In this document: piece by piece, positions 22,430 to 34,490 of the stretch | How the letters are laid out: each line of letters begins with the position of its first letter | Numbering within the stretch: position 1 is the first letter of the stretch | Assembly (NCBI RefSeq): GCF_037975245.1 | Contig: NC_092563.1 | Span: 10,753,001 to 10,817,000, forward strand | Length of the DNA stretch: 64,000 nucleotides | Direction: 5' to 3' | Origin: Apostichopus japonicus | Taxonomy: Eukaryota; Echinodermata; Holothuroidea; Aspidochirotida; Stichopodidae | Notes under the pieces: generated by a model | Seen by the model: the letters and a program-made list of their open reading frames with translations, nothing else | Databases searched by the model: none | Told to the model about the DNA's origin: nothing | Made by a program: the position numbers and the translations under genes

Positions 22430-23852
22430 TACTGCACATTCGATTGATCGGTACCGCACATTCGATTGATCGGTATAGCACGTTCGATTTATCGGTACCG
22501 CGCCTTCATTTTATCGGTACCGCACATTCGATTGATCAGTACCGCACATTCGATTGAAGGGTATCGCACAATCGATTTATCGGTACCGCACAATAGACTT
22601 ATCGGTACCGCACATTTGATTGTTCGGTACCGTACATTCGATCGTTCAATACCGCATATTTGATTTATCGGTACCGCACATCGGTACCGCATATTCGACT
22701 GTTCGGGACCGTACATTCGATTTATCGGTACCACACATTCGAATAATCGGTACCGCACATTCGACTGTTCGGTATCGCACATTCGATTTATCGGTACCAC
22801 ACATTCGAATCATCGGTACCGCACATTCGATTGATCGATACAGCATATTTTATATATCGGCACTGCACATTCGATTGATCGGTACCGAACATTCGATTGA
22901 TCGGTACCGCACATTCGATTTTATTGGTACCGAACATTCGATTTATCGGTACCGCACATTCATTTGATCGGTTACGCACATTCGATTTATCGGTACCGTA
23001 CATTCCATTTATCGGTACCGAACATTTTTTTGATCAGTACCGCACATTTGATTGATCGGTACCGCAAATTCGATCAATCGGTACCGCACATTTGATTGTT
23101 CAGTACTGCACAATCGATTGCTCGGTATCGCACATTCTTTTTATCGGTACCGCACATTTGATTGATCGATACCGCAAATTCGATTCTTCGGTACCGCACA
23201 TTCGATTTATCTTACCGTGTCATTCGATTTATCGGTACAGCACATTCAATTGATAGGTACCGCACATTCGATTGATCGGTATTGCACATTCCATTGATCG
23301 GTACCGCACATTCGATTGATCGGTGCCGAATATTCGATTGATCGGAACCGCACATTCGATTGATCGGTACCGCACATTCGATTGATCGGTATCGCACATT
23401 CGATTTTGTTGGTACCGAATATTCGATTTATAGGTACCGCACATTCAATTAATCGGTACCGCACATTCGATTGATCGGTATTGCACATTCGATTGATCGG
23501 TACCGACCAATCGATTGATCGGTCCTGAACATTCGATTTATCGGTACCGCACATTCGAATCATCGGTACCGCACATTCGATTGATCGATACCGCACATTC
23601 GATATATAGGCACCGCACATTCGATTTATCGGTACCGCACATTCGATTGTTCGGTACCGCACATTTGATTTATCGGTACCGCACATTCTATTGATCGGTA
23701 CCGCATATTCGATTGTTCGGTACCGTACATTCGATTGTTCAATACCGCATATTTGATTTATCGGTACCGCACATTCTATTGATCGGTACCACATATTCGA
23801 TTGTTCGGTACCGTACATTCGATTTATCGGTACCACACATTCGAATCATCGG
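22430..23852. repeat. 22-bp minisatellite (about 65 copies)
   Basis: The unit is GGTACCGCACATTCGATTGA plus TC, repeated head to tail with point changes for about 1.4 kb. Because 22 is not a multiple of 3, all six frames stay open for long runs and give false proteins with a 22-residue period. At its right edge the array runs straight into a unit of the 146-bp satellite within the satellite's GGTCCCC word. Confidence 0.95.
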
Positions 23853-23978
23853 TCCCCCTTCACACCAACTATGTTGTTGTTCCGACATCGCCTCCTCGAG
23901 ATATCGCGTTTACAAAGGTCTTTCACCATTTGGACCCTGGTGACCCCAGATGACCTTTGACCTCACCAAAAACAATGT
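23853..23978. repeat. Isolated unit of the 146-bp satellite
   Basis: From CACACCAACTATG to AACAATGTACTACAGG the sequence matches the satellite at 28208-31030, including GAGATATCGCGTTTACAAAG and a near DR1 motif. It is separated from the main array by the transposon block at 23979-28207. Confidence 0.8.
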
Positions 23979-24085
23979 ACTACAGGCAGGGTTGGTTTTT
24001 TCCCGGGAAAAACCTGTTTTTCCCACTAAGCGGTAAAAACCGGGAAAAACTGGTAAATACCGGTAAAACCGCCTCCGTCTCGAAA
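23979..24085. mobile_element. Left end of a further hAT-like element (GGTAAAAACC family)
   Basis: Starts CAGGGTTGG next to the satellite unit and continues as a palindromic array of GGTAAAAACC/GGGAAAAACC words. The matching word array sits at 28145-28207, just before the satellite resumes, but without the expected CCAACCCTG end. The right terminus is therefore missing or was recombined within the satellite. Confidence 0.5.
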
Positions 24086-24397
24086 ACTATTATTACTTGT
24101 CTGTAATATGCAGGGTGATCAGAAGGCACGATATTGTTTCATGACAGGCATATCTTATTGAATATGGGAGTTTCTTAGCTTCAGTTTGAGCTATTTTATC
24201 ACAACCTAATTCTACTTTTTGTGGAAAAAAGAGTATTTTTCATATTGCACATGTATAGTTATTCTGTCACGATCTCTTTAGCAGTATGCATTGCCTATTG
24301 CCCAAACCATTATAGGTCTTCACTGGGACACTCACCCCTCCTAAATTCTTCAGGCCTATTATGTGCTTAGACAGTTCATTCAATTAATACAGTAGGC

Positions 24398-27300
24398 CAG
24401 TGTTGGAAAACCTTGTTCAATTTCCCGCGAACACACTTCTGATTTCCCGTCGATGTTCGCGCAGCGAACACACCGAGCACGCGTAGCGTGCGAGCATAAA
24501 GGCGTGGGGTCCAGGGGCCCGCCCTAGGGCCCTGGTGGGGTCAAGGGGTGGAACCCCTTGTGGGGGTCCAGGGGGCGAAGACCCCGGAAAATTTTGGTAT
24601 TTTTGCGGGATTACTGAGTTAGTTGAAGGGAATCCCGCACTGTCTAAAATATTCGCAGTTGAGGATGCAAAATACTGACAACTTTTTGAATTCAAATTGT
24701 CACGAAGCTGATGAAAATTTTAAAATGACAAGTTAGAGTAGCTATATTATGTTATAAAATGAAAAGAGATTTAATCTGTCTTACAATCTTTAAAAAGTTT
24801 AACTTACAGAACTTCCGATATTATGAAACAACGTTCGGCAAAGCCCCGTTTATAGACTGCCTAACAATGAATAGCGCACACTATACGTACATCAGTTTAC
24901 AACTGCAGTACGGTTTACCCTACTTAAATACTACGTTAGGCTACTGTATACATGTGCTGCAAATTTCCCCAGGCAGGGGCGCCGTTTCCCGCGGGGACAC
25001 GGGGACGCGTCCCCACCAAAAATTTCAGAGGTGGTGACATGATATACCATGTCCCCACCATCAATTGAGTGAATTTTGGAAGTCCGACTATCCATGATAT
25101 CCTGCTATACCGCGTTAGTCGTAAAGATCTCAAGTACCCATTAGGCGTTATCAAAATAAGCAACAAAACTAATGAATGAGCGAATGCAAAAGATGGAAAC
25201 AAGTCTGATACGTTAATTGGCAGCCTTACAAGTTGCTTGTTTCATTGATGTATGCTACCCGGTGGTGCTAACTTCAACCATGTCTCCAGCAGCCAAAAAC
25301 AACACCAGCCTTTGTTGAAATTGCGTTGCTGACTTCAGCCCATTTACACAGTGTAGGAGAGATCGAACTCAAACGTCGCTGTCCTTACGTCGCTACGGAT
25401 TACTGATAGTCTTGGGTTGAATGGGTTCCCCGTATGTAGTCCATGAGCTAGCAAACATTTATTGCACGTCTCAAATACAAAAAGTTTGACTATATAAATG
25501 GATAGGGGTGGTTTGAGAACGCTGGAATTAACAGTTAAAAAAAATTGGAATAAAAAAGTTTCCAAAATGCTGCGTGTAGCCGCGTGGTCCCTCAGACGAG
25601 GACGTTAAATGGAAGTCCTGATGGTAGGATAGCCACCCCTACCTGGTCTCTAAACTTTTAGATAAGAGTAGCGTGTAAACACGATATTTATTCACTTTCG
25701 TACCGATTTTCCTAAGTTCACACTTGCCACTTCCTCCCCTTCCACTGGCTGATTTTGCACTCCAACGACTGATGCTGCTCATCTTACCTCTTGTTGACCG
25801 TCCCTGTTCGCCTTTCTACAGCACAATATTCTATTTCATCTGCTTTGTTTATATGTTGTTATCTGTTTGTCTGGGAGCTAATGCAGAACCCAGCGGTCGA
25901 ACCAGGAGGGCATGCAGGACTCCCTTTTCAGTCTTGTTTGTGTATTCCATTGTTGTTGTTGTTGTTGCTGTTGCGTCAACTTGCGTGTAGCTCCCAGCAC
26001 ATATTAATGGAACCCCACGCCCTACTGCCCAAAGGGCGGTGAAGGAAGGTGAAGATGGACTAATTTCTTGTTTTATATCGGCTTATTATGATGTTTGCAT
26101 TTGATAAATTTATCATCAGTAACTCTTATTCTTGTATTTTTTTAATTACTATTTTCCATGAAACATTTAAAACCGTGAAATATTAAAATGAATGACCCAT
26201 TTTTGATCATAATTGTGTCTGGGAAATGCAATTTCCGGCAATCTGGGGGTACTTGTGTCAAAAAAAAATCTGGTACGCTCCGCGCGAACCCATGGTCGCG
26301 CTCTGGTCGCGATAGTCACGTCCCCACCAATTTTCAAAACAAAACGGCGCCCTTGTCCCCAGAGCCTTATCTCTATATAAGGCTCTGCAGGTACCTTACC
26401 AAACAACTTCGCGCTCATCCCCTGTCTAACACCTGTTTGTTAACATTTTTGGCACGTTTCCAAGAAACGTTTCATGGAGTTTTCCCCATGATACACGAGG
26501 CACAGTACATACCATACACGCAGCACATCGAGGCCCCACTAGCTATGAACATCTTTATGAAAGTAAACCTTGTAATAAAATATGTTTTAGGCCACTTGGC
26601 ATGATTAACTAAATGCTTAATTTTATTTCCATGTTCTTGTAGAAACGTCAAGTTCGCAAAATACAATTAGTTGTGTATTTGTAGTTACGTGAGATCCGTA
26701 ACCGACGAGGTGGTTAGGCTATTTGCTATGCACTTAACTATGGTAGGATATTATTTTTTCCGTATTTTTGGAAATTATAGAAAATACTTTCTTTTACCCG
26801 CTTAACACCAGATGTGGTCTTACGGTTTATTCATAAATGGGTGTACTAGAGCCTTGTTTACATGACATTAGTTGCATTTAGCACAATATGCCAGTTTCGC
26901 GTAAATTTTTCGAAAGTGTTTTGCTGGATCTTTCGTAAAATTTGAAAGGTGTACCAACTTACTTTTCGTACACAATTGGTAATTTCTCTACTGATTTTCA
27001 GAGTTTTTTTTACAGTCAAGCGAATACGTTGTGCATTGAGTAAAAACTTATCGCGAATGCAAAAAACGATGCGGGGATTTCCAGCTGACAAATGTTTTCT
27101 TTGCGGGATTACTGAGTCAGTTGAAGGGAATCCCGCACCTTAGAGGGAACACTGAATTGAAGTCAAATTCATACGAAAGAAAACGTTTTCTAACTAACAT
27201 ACAATATAAGTATAAAAAAATGTGGAATGGCAATATTGTTCAAAACATCTCCGCCAGGCTGATATGTTACAGCAACCTTCCCGCGCTGTGCCGTGTGTGT

Positions 27301-27614
27301 CCGTGTGACATTGCCCTTGTAAGTGGGTTGGGGACACATCATTACTCGTTATAGGCTATTGTGACTAAAATTGCGAGCACGCTCTCTGGACATTTTTCTT
27401 TTGTTTCTGAAACTTTTTTTCTGAAATTTTCCTTATTGTTTTTACAGATGTATTTTTTTTGCTCCTTCGTGTTTTTTTTAAAATTTCGTCCCGTTTTTTT
27501 TTCCCGATATTTTTTCCCCCAATTTTTTTTCCCAGCCAGGCTGGATTGCCCGCTAGCATCGCGGATTTCCTGCAAACCTGGTTCGGAAGGTTCGCAAGGT
27601 TTTCCAGCCCTGTA
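24398..27614. mobile_element. hAT-like element D, about 3.2 kb, TSD AGTAGGC
   Basis: The left end is CAGTGTTGGAAAACCTTG and the right end, reversed, contains CAGGGCTGGAAAACCTTGCG. AGTAGGC flanks both sides (24391-24397 and 27615-27621), with an eighth base that differs. The interior shares about 1 kb of core with element B but is split by a nested insertion at 24974-26387. A hairpin-forming direct repeat (GCGGGATT...AATCCCGC) occurs at about 24603-24641 and 27102-27140. No intact transposase was found. Confidence 0.7.
24974..26387. mobile_element. TIR element E nested in element D, about 1.4 kb, TSD CAGG
   Basis: Comparison with the undisturbed homologue in element B (CCCAGGTACC near 16574) shows an insertion starting CAGGGGCGCCG and ending near GGCGCCC...GGCTCTG, with CAGG duplicated (24970-24973 and 26388-26391). 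Inverted GTCCCCACC/GGTGGGGAC words lie at both ends. The right tip carries a hairpin (AGAGCCTTAT...ATAAGGCTCT). It belongs with the GCGCCATGG-core repeats of the first 3 kb. Confidence 0.65.
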
Positions 27615-27621
27615 AGTAGGC

Positions 27622-28144
27622 AACAGTCTATTGAGGTGAACTTTAATCCTGGGGGCTCAATAGAAACTGCTTTGAAACTATGTAAGGCACATGAGCCCAA
27701 TTAAAGTATTAAACGCACAATGGCCCTATCGAGCTATTCACACAACCCAACTGTTTACCTTGATGCAAATATGGTCCAATTATTATACAACTTCATGCAT
27801 GAGTGATTTAACACTTTGAGGTGGACAGGTGAGGTGATACTGGGCACTTCCTGTGTATAGGCTAACTGAAGAGGTAAGAGTACCAACAACACAGGTTCCT
27901 GTTCCAGATGTTACTTATTCTCAAATTAGTTAATGTCACAACAGTCACATAGTACAGTGCCTATAAGCAATATAAGCATAGTACAGTGCCTAGTGCGGTA
28001 AACTCACAAAGTTATAGATCATGGCTGTTCTTTGGATGTAACCCAACCCCCTACCATAAGATGCTATTTTCTTGTAGTTTCTATGCTCCTCCACAAGTTC
28101 CACATGAATTTTTAGGAATTCCATATAATTTGAGGTTTTTCCCA
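27622..28144. other. No gene seen
   Basis: Unique-looking sequence between the hAT-like element D and the GGTAAAAACC word array. No coding or structural signal was recognised. Confidence 0.45.
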
Positions 28145-28207
28145 CTTATAGGTGAGAAAAACCTCCCGGTAAAAACCTGGTTTTTACCGGGCGGTAAAAA
28201 CCGCCCG

Positions 28208-31030
28208 GTAAAAACCTTTGACCTCCACCAAAAACAATGGGCTAGAGGTAACTCGTAGAGTCCCCTGCACATTAACTATGGAGTTGTTGCGACTTTGCCT
28301 CCTTGAGATATCGCGTTAACAAAGGTCACTCACTATTTCGACCCTGGTGACCCCAGATGACCTTTGACCTCCACCAAAAACAATAGGCTACAGGTTACTC
28401 GCAGGGCCCCCCTGCACATCAACTATGGAGTTGTTGCGACCTTGCCTCTTTAAGATATCACGTTTACAAAGGTCTCTCACCATTTCGACCCTGGTGATCC
28501 CAGATGACTTTGAACTCCACCTAAAACAATGGGCTACAGGTAAGTCCTAGGGCCCCCCTGCCTACCAACAATGGAGTTGTTGCGACTTCGCCTCCTTGAG
28601 ATATCGCGTTTACAAATGTCAGTCACCATTTCAGCCCTGGTGACCCCAGATGATCTTTGACCTCCACCAAAAACAATGGGCTACAGGTTACTCGCAGGGC
28701 CCCCTGCACATCAACTATGGAGTTGTTGCGACCTTGCCTCTTTAAGATATCACGTTTACAAAGGTCTCTCACCATTTCGACCCTGGTGATCCCAGATGAC
28801 TTTGAACTCCACCTAAAACAATGGGCTACAGGTAAGTCCTAGGGCCCCCTGCCTACCAACAATGGAGTTGTTGCGACTTCGCCTCCTTGAGATATCGCGT
28901 TTACAAATGTCAGTCACCATTTCGACCCTGGTGACCCCAGATGACCTTTGACCTCCACCAAAAACAATGAGCTACAGGTTACTCGTAGAGTCCCCTGCAC
29001 ATTAACTATGGAGTTGTTGCGACTTTGCCTCCTTGAGATATCGCGTTAACAAAGGTCACTCACTATTTCGACCCTGGGGACCCCAGATGACCTTTGACCT
29101 CCACCAAAAACAATAGGCTAGAGGTAACTCGTGGGGTCCCCTTGCACACCAACTATGGAGTTGTTCCGACTTTGCTTCCTTGGATATCGCGTTTACAATG
29201 GTCACTCACCATTTCGACCCTGGTGACCCAAGATGACCATTGACCTCCACCAAAACAATAAGCTCGTTTGCTAGCGATTACTTGTGTGGCCCCCCCCCCC
29301 CTGCACACCAATTATGGAGTTGTTCCGACCTTGCCTACTAGAGATATCGCGTTTACAAAGGTCACTCACCATTTCGACCCTGGTGACCCTAGATGACCTT
29401 TGACCTCCACCAAAAACAACAGGCTATAGGTAAGTCGTAAGGCCCCCTGCACATTAACTATGGAGTTGTTGCGACCTTGCCTCCTTGAGATATCGCGTTA
29501 ACAAAGGTCATTCACTATTTCGACCCTGGTGACTCCAGATGACCTTTGACCTCCACCAAAAGCAATAGGCTATAGGTAACTCGTGGGGTTCCCCTGCACA
29601 CCAACTATGGAGTTGTTCCGACCTCGCTTCCTTGAGATATCGCATTTACATAGGTCTCTCTTCATTTCGATCATTGTGATCCCAGATGACCTTTGACCCC
29701 CACCAAAACAATGGGCTACAGGTAACTCGAGGGGTTCCCCTGCACACCAACTATGGAGTTTTTGCGACCTTACCTACTTGAGATATCGCGTTTACAAAGG
29801 TCTCTCACCATTTTGACCCTGGTGACCCCAGATGACCTTTGACCTCCACCAAAAACATTGAGCTACAGTTACCCTGTGGGGTTCCCCTGCACACCAACTA
29901 TGGAGTTGTTGCGACCTTGCCTCCTTGAGATATCACGTTTACAAAAGTCACTCACCATTTCGACCCTGGTGATCCCAGATGACCTTTGACCTCCACCAAA
30001 AACATTGAGCTACAGTTATCCCGTTGGGTTCCCGTGCACACCAACTATGGAGTTGTTGCGACCTTGCCTCACTGAGATATCACGTTTACAAAAGTCACTC
30101 ACCATTTCAGCCCTGGTGACCCCAGATGACCTTTGACCTCCACCAAAAACATTGGGCTATAGGTTAGTCGCAGGGCCTTCCTGCACACCAACTATGGAGT
30201 TGTCACGACCTTGCCTCCTTGAGATATCGCGTTTACAAAGGTCTCTCACCATTTCAGCCCTGGTGACCCCAGATGACCTTTGACCCCCACCAAAAACATT
30301 GGGCTACAGTTACCCCGTGGGGTTCCCCTGCACATAAACTATGGAGTTGTTGCGACCTTGCCTCCTCGAGATATCGCGTTTACAAAGGTATCTCACCATT
30401 TCGACCCTAGTGACCCCAGATGACCTTTGAACTCCACCAAAAACAATGGGCTACAGGTAACTCGTATGGTCCCCCTGCACACCAACTATGGAGTTGTTGC
30501 GATCTTGCCTCCTAGAGATATCGCGTTTACAAAGGTTTCTCACCATTTCGTCCCTGGTGACCCCATATGACCTTTGACCTCCACCAAAAACAATGGGCTA
30601 CAGGTAACTCATGGGGTCCCCCTGCACACTATTTATGGAGTTGTTGCGACCCTGCCTCTTGAGATATTGTTTACAAAGGTCTCTCACCTATTCAACCCTG
30701 GTGACCCCAGATGACCTTTGACCTCCACCAAAAACAATTGGTTACAGGTACCTTGTAGGGTTTCCCTGCACACTAACTATGGAGTTGTTGCAACCTTGCC
30801 TACTTGAGATTTCGCGTTTACAAAAATCTCTCACCATTTTGACCCTTGTGACCGCAGATGACCTTTAACCTCCACCAAAAACAATGGGCTACAGGTAACT
30901 CGTGGGGTCCCCTTGCACACCAACTATGGAGTTGTTGCAACCTTGCCTACTTGAGATTTCGCGTTTGCAAAAATCTCTCACCATTTCGACCCTGGTGACG
31001 CCAGATGACCTTTGACCTCTACCATAAACA
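28208..31030. repeat. 146-bp satellite array (about 19 units) carrying DR1-type motifs
   Basis: The landmark GGAGTTGTTGC recurs at about 28280, 28427, 28573, 28719, 28864, 29010 and onward every 145-148 bp. Each unit contains GATGACCTTTGACCTCCACC. Its complement has AGGTCA-A-AGGTCA, the direct-repeat-1 site bound by RXR, HNF4 or COUP-TF-type receptors. Units also share GAGATATCGCGTTTACAAAG. Units near 28400-28980 are nearly identical two by two (period 292 bp), showing recent dimer duplication. Confidence 0.93.
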
Positions 31031-33215
31031 ATTCTTCAAATATTTTTAAAAGTACTCGCTATTTGGCGACCGTGTCTAAAAATCTACTCGCCAAATTTTC
31101 CTCGCCAGTAGGCCTATGATTGTTTTTCAAGTAAAGTACAGATCCGCAACATCAATACTCTCTATGAACAAAGGTTACGCAGTTAGGCAGACTACATGTT
31201 GCTACGGAATTGCACATTGGAAAGTCATGTTTCTTTTGCAGTATGAAATTTAAACTTGAAGCAATAAAAATTTGAGGTTGTAAGAGCACCTATCTTCCAA
31301 AAATTCTAGCAGCAACAACAGAAAACTTGTCTCAAAACGCCTAAAATTGTTCTATACTTGCGAACTATGACTGATAGCCAGTAGGAAAATGCCTTAAGAA
31401 ATAATTAAGGAGATTTTTTGCCATCTTAAGTGTATTGGTATTCTGACTGGTATTCTTCACTTTGTTGTGTTAACGTACCCTATTCTACCCAACCGTTAAA
31501 TTAATACCGGCATTAAATAGAATCAACACCGGCTTTAAATAGAATTAATACCGGCATTGAATAGAATTAATACCGGCATTAAAAAGACTAATCACATTAG
31601 CGAATTTTGAAGCTGTTATCATGCTCTGAGCTAGTGTTAATTCCTCTTGCTGTAGCGTGAAAGCAGCGCAGTTATTTCTGCTGTATAAAGCAAAGAACAA
31701 CGCAATGGTATGCATGATAGACAAAGTATATCTGCGTGATTTTCGTCGAGAAGCGAACGATATTTGTAGGTTATTGACAAATGTTGACTACCGATCCCAC
31801 ACAACCGATGTTTGTTTGCAATGCTTCCAACCGGTTTGTTAATCTTCGAAGAGCATTACGATATGCTGAGCTTGGAAGACTCCTGAATCCGGATATATGT
31901 GGTATACAAATACGATTTATGCGGTACATAAATACGATTAATGTACCGCATAAATAAGCATCGAGATGCGCTCACCAGATTGGTCGATTTATGTCCGACA
32001 TAATTCGTATTTATGTGGTACATAATTCGGATTTAGGTCGGACATAACTCAGCAATTATTTCCCATGCGGCCTACCATAGACGTGAAAGTCGAACGTTAC
32101 TTTTAAGGTCTAGCTATGCTGAAACTGGTGGGGGAGACAACACAAATTGAGATCACAGCCGATCCAGACAAATGCTCGTGAACTCACTGCCAAACTAAGA
32201 CCGTTTTACACAAATATTTCGCATTGAAATTGGTCATTGTAAAAAATCTAACTAAACGAACTGTTAATTTTCATAAGCACTGCCTGGTCACAACGAAACT
32301 ACATGCAACCTGAAATAAATACGACGGAAAAGGTCCAATAGATCCACTGTACTACAAAGTACACGTTTCTGCACGCAAAATAGGGCTTTCGAGCGGCGCG
32401 TTGAAACCCAATGCAGATGTTCGGTGTTTTCAGTTTTAGATTCTACGGATGCCCATAAGCTTATTTCCAATTGTCAACAGGCTCCTATTCGTATGAGGCG
32501 TACCGTGTAATCTGATAGGCTGGTCTGTGGGAGATACGGTAGCTTATAAAACAAAGTTACCACAATTTGGCGTCTTGTGACTCCAAGTGACCTTTGACCT
32601 CAAGAAATCTTGTACTTAACGTGTACCAACTATATATGTTCTGCCCTCACTTGCGTAGGATATGCTCGCTAGACAGCCAGCTAACCAAAAAATGAGGCAA
32701 AGACAGATGTAGCTTTCTGAATTTCCCCACTTGTATTTATGTGGTAAAACTCTGACACAAGATAAATGATTCAAAATAATACTACAGCTTTACAAGGTTA
32801 ATTACTAAGCTAAATATGATAATGAATGTACTCAGAACAGTGACGTGCTAACAATTTCGGTTATGATTAATATAGCATAACTATGACTGAGTATGAAAGA
32901 GACGAGGATAAAGTAGATTACCTCTAATAGCAATACTACAAAAATGTACCGTCAGATTAACTAACTGATTAACATAACGATCTATCCGATAACACCCTTG
33001 AACTTGAAAATAGAAACTACAAAGGCTGAAACGCATGAACGCATAGGTTACGATTATCATCGAAACCAAAAATGGGAGCGTTGCCGGCATCAGAGAAGAC
33101 AACAACGTAAAATAAAACAACAGCATCAAAGTAGATAACAACGTTGAAGGAGACAATATCATCAAAGGAGACAACAACAACAACAAAGGAGACAACGACA
33201 TTGAAGGAGACAACA
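31031..33215. repeat. Gene-free stretch with short tandem and palindromic clusters
   Basis: 31040-31110 carries GGCGA/TCGCC words like those of element B. 31490-31605 is a four-copy, 22-bp tandem repeat built on AATTAATACCGGCATTAAAT. 31895-32050 is a cluster of TACATAAATACG/CGTATTTATG palindromes around two inverted arms. 32565-32600 holds another TGACCTTTGACCTC word. 33130-33215 is a GGAGACAAC purine-rich tract. Short frames here look random. Confidence 0.55.
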
Positions 33216-33221
33216 CACGTC

Positions 33222-33796
33222 TATGGCAAGCCAAATGCTCAATAAATCGATAAACATGGATTTTCGGTCGAAAAACCATGATTTCTGAAGTACTTAGCGG
33301 ATTTAGCTTGTGTCGTGAGATCGGTGTCAGATCGATGACGGTGACGATTATTATTCCGCAATTGTCTATGTGCGGATTGTGCGGGACCGTAGCTATGTTT
33401 AAACGCGCTAAACATGGTTTATCGGCGATAAACATGGTTTATCGGCGATAAACCATGTTTTTCGACAGATAAACATGGTTTATCGGCGATAAACCATGTT
33501 GATCTCTTGAAAAAAAATGGATTATCACAGATAAACATGGATTGTCACAGATAAACCATGTTTATCGCTTGAAAACACATCGCCGAAAAACAATGTTTAT
33601 CAGCGACAATCCATGTTTTTCAAGCGATAAACATGGATTCTCGCAGATAAACTGTGTTTATCAACCGAAAATCCATGTTTATCGGTCGATTAACATGGTT
33701 TTTCGATCGAAAAAAACATGGTTTATCTGTCGATAAACATGGTTTTTCGACCGATAATCCATGTTTTTCGATTTATTGAGCAATTGGCTTGCCATA
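33222..33796. mobile_element. TIR element with internal palindrome array, 575 bp, TSD CACGTC
   Basis: The left end TATGGCAAGCCAAATGCTC and the right end, reversed, TATGGCAAGCCAATTGCTC are near-identical inverted repeats continuing to AATAAATCGA. The 6-bp word CACGTC flanks both sides (33216-33221 and 33797-33802). About 350 bp of the interior consists of alternating ATAAACATGG and CCATGTTTAT words. No enzyme is encoded. Confidence 0.8.
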
Positions 33797-33802
33797 CACG
33801 TC

Positions 33803-34194
33803 AGAGTATACAACAACATGATAACATACAGCATAGAAAATAACGCTCTTTCGGCGTTCCATATCATAAAGCTATACTTTCATAGTCCCTTTTCGAGGTA
33901 GATGATGTTTTAGTTTTCAGCCTGTTTGCCAGCTTAAGAACTGCCTAGTTACACTACGTTCAGTTACAATGATTACATACGTCAAAGACTTCTAAATTGC
34001 ACTTTAGTACAACATTCTTCTGTTAATATCACACAAATATTCTACATAGATATTTGATCCACGCAAAACAGGTGAGGGAGCAGCTCGTGGAGAGAAATTT
34101 TCGTAGGCCTAGGCTGTAGGGTGAGGAATAGTATTTACAGTTTTATGTAGACTAACTTAGTTATAAAGATGCATGCAATTGTATACAGTAGATG
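33803..34194. other. No gene seen
   Basis: Unique AT-rich sequence between two TIR elements, without coding signals. Confidence 0.45.
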
Positions 34195-34203
34195 TTATTG
34201 TTA

Positions 34204-34490
34204 CAAAGTGGCTATTCTTACGACTGTTCGTAAGAATAATTTCCGACTACGCATGCGCAGTTGCTATTTTTATGACAGGAGAACTATTTTTTTACGACTG
34301 GGAGTAACAATAATTTCCGGTTTGGGTTAGTGTTAGGGTTAGGATTGGGGTTTAGGGTTAAAGTTAGGGTTAGGGTTACCCCTACAACATGCGCAGTTGC
34401 TTTATTTACTTTACTGCGCTTGAATTCGTCTTTGTCGTAAGAATAGTTTATAAATAATTGTTACGACTAGTCGTAAGAATAGCCACGGCC
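34204..34490. mobile_element. MULE-like TIR element containing telomere-like repeats, TSD TTATTGTTA
   Basis: The inverted arms GTGGCTATTCTTACGAC (from 34208) and its complement (to about 34486) face each other. The 9-bp word TTATTGTTA flanks the whole at 34195-34203 and 34491-34499, the duplication length of Mutator-like elements. The outermost four bases of the arms do not match. The arms also share GCATGCGCAGTTGC. The centre is a TTAGGG tract. Confidence 0.65.
34326..34378. repeat. Interstitial telomere-like (TTAGGG)n tract
   Basis: About eight perfect or one-base-off copies of GGGTTA/TTAGGG in one strand. TTAGGG is the usual animal telomere repeat, including in echinoderms. Here it sits in the middle of a short TIR element. 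Confidence 0.85.

Noticed and set aside
22430-23852. CRISPR-like regular array
   Set aside because: The unit repeats head to tail with no unique spacers and the DNA is animal-like; it is a minisatellite.
22466-23943. Long open frames on both strands with a 22-residue repeat (CAVPIN/RYRTFD-like)
   Set aside because: They follow from a 22-bp tandem repeat without stop codons, in all frames; no start context, splicing or domain supports translation.
27361-27704. Phe/Lys-rich open frames
   Set aside because: They are T-rich low-complexity DNA at the right end of a hAT-like element.
34326-34378. True chromosome end or fusion point
   Set aside because: The TTAGGG tract is about 50 bp, degenerate, and enclosed by transposon-like arms and a target duplication.
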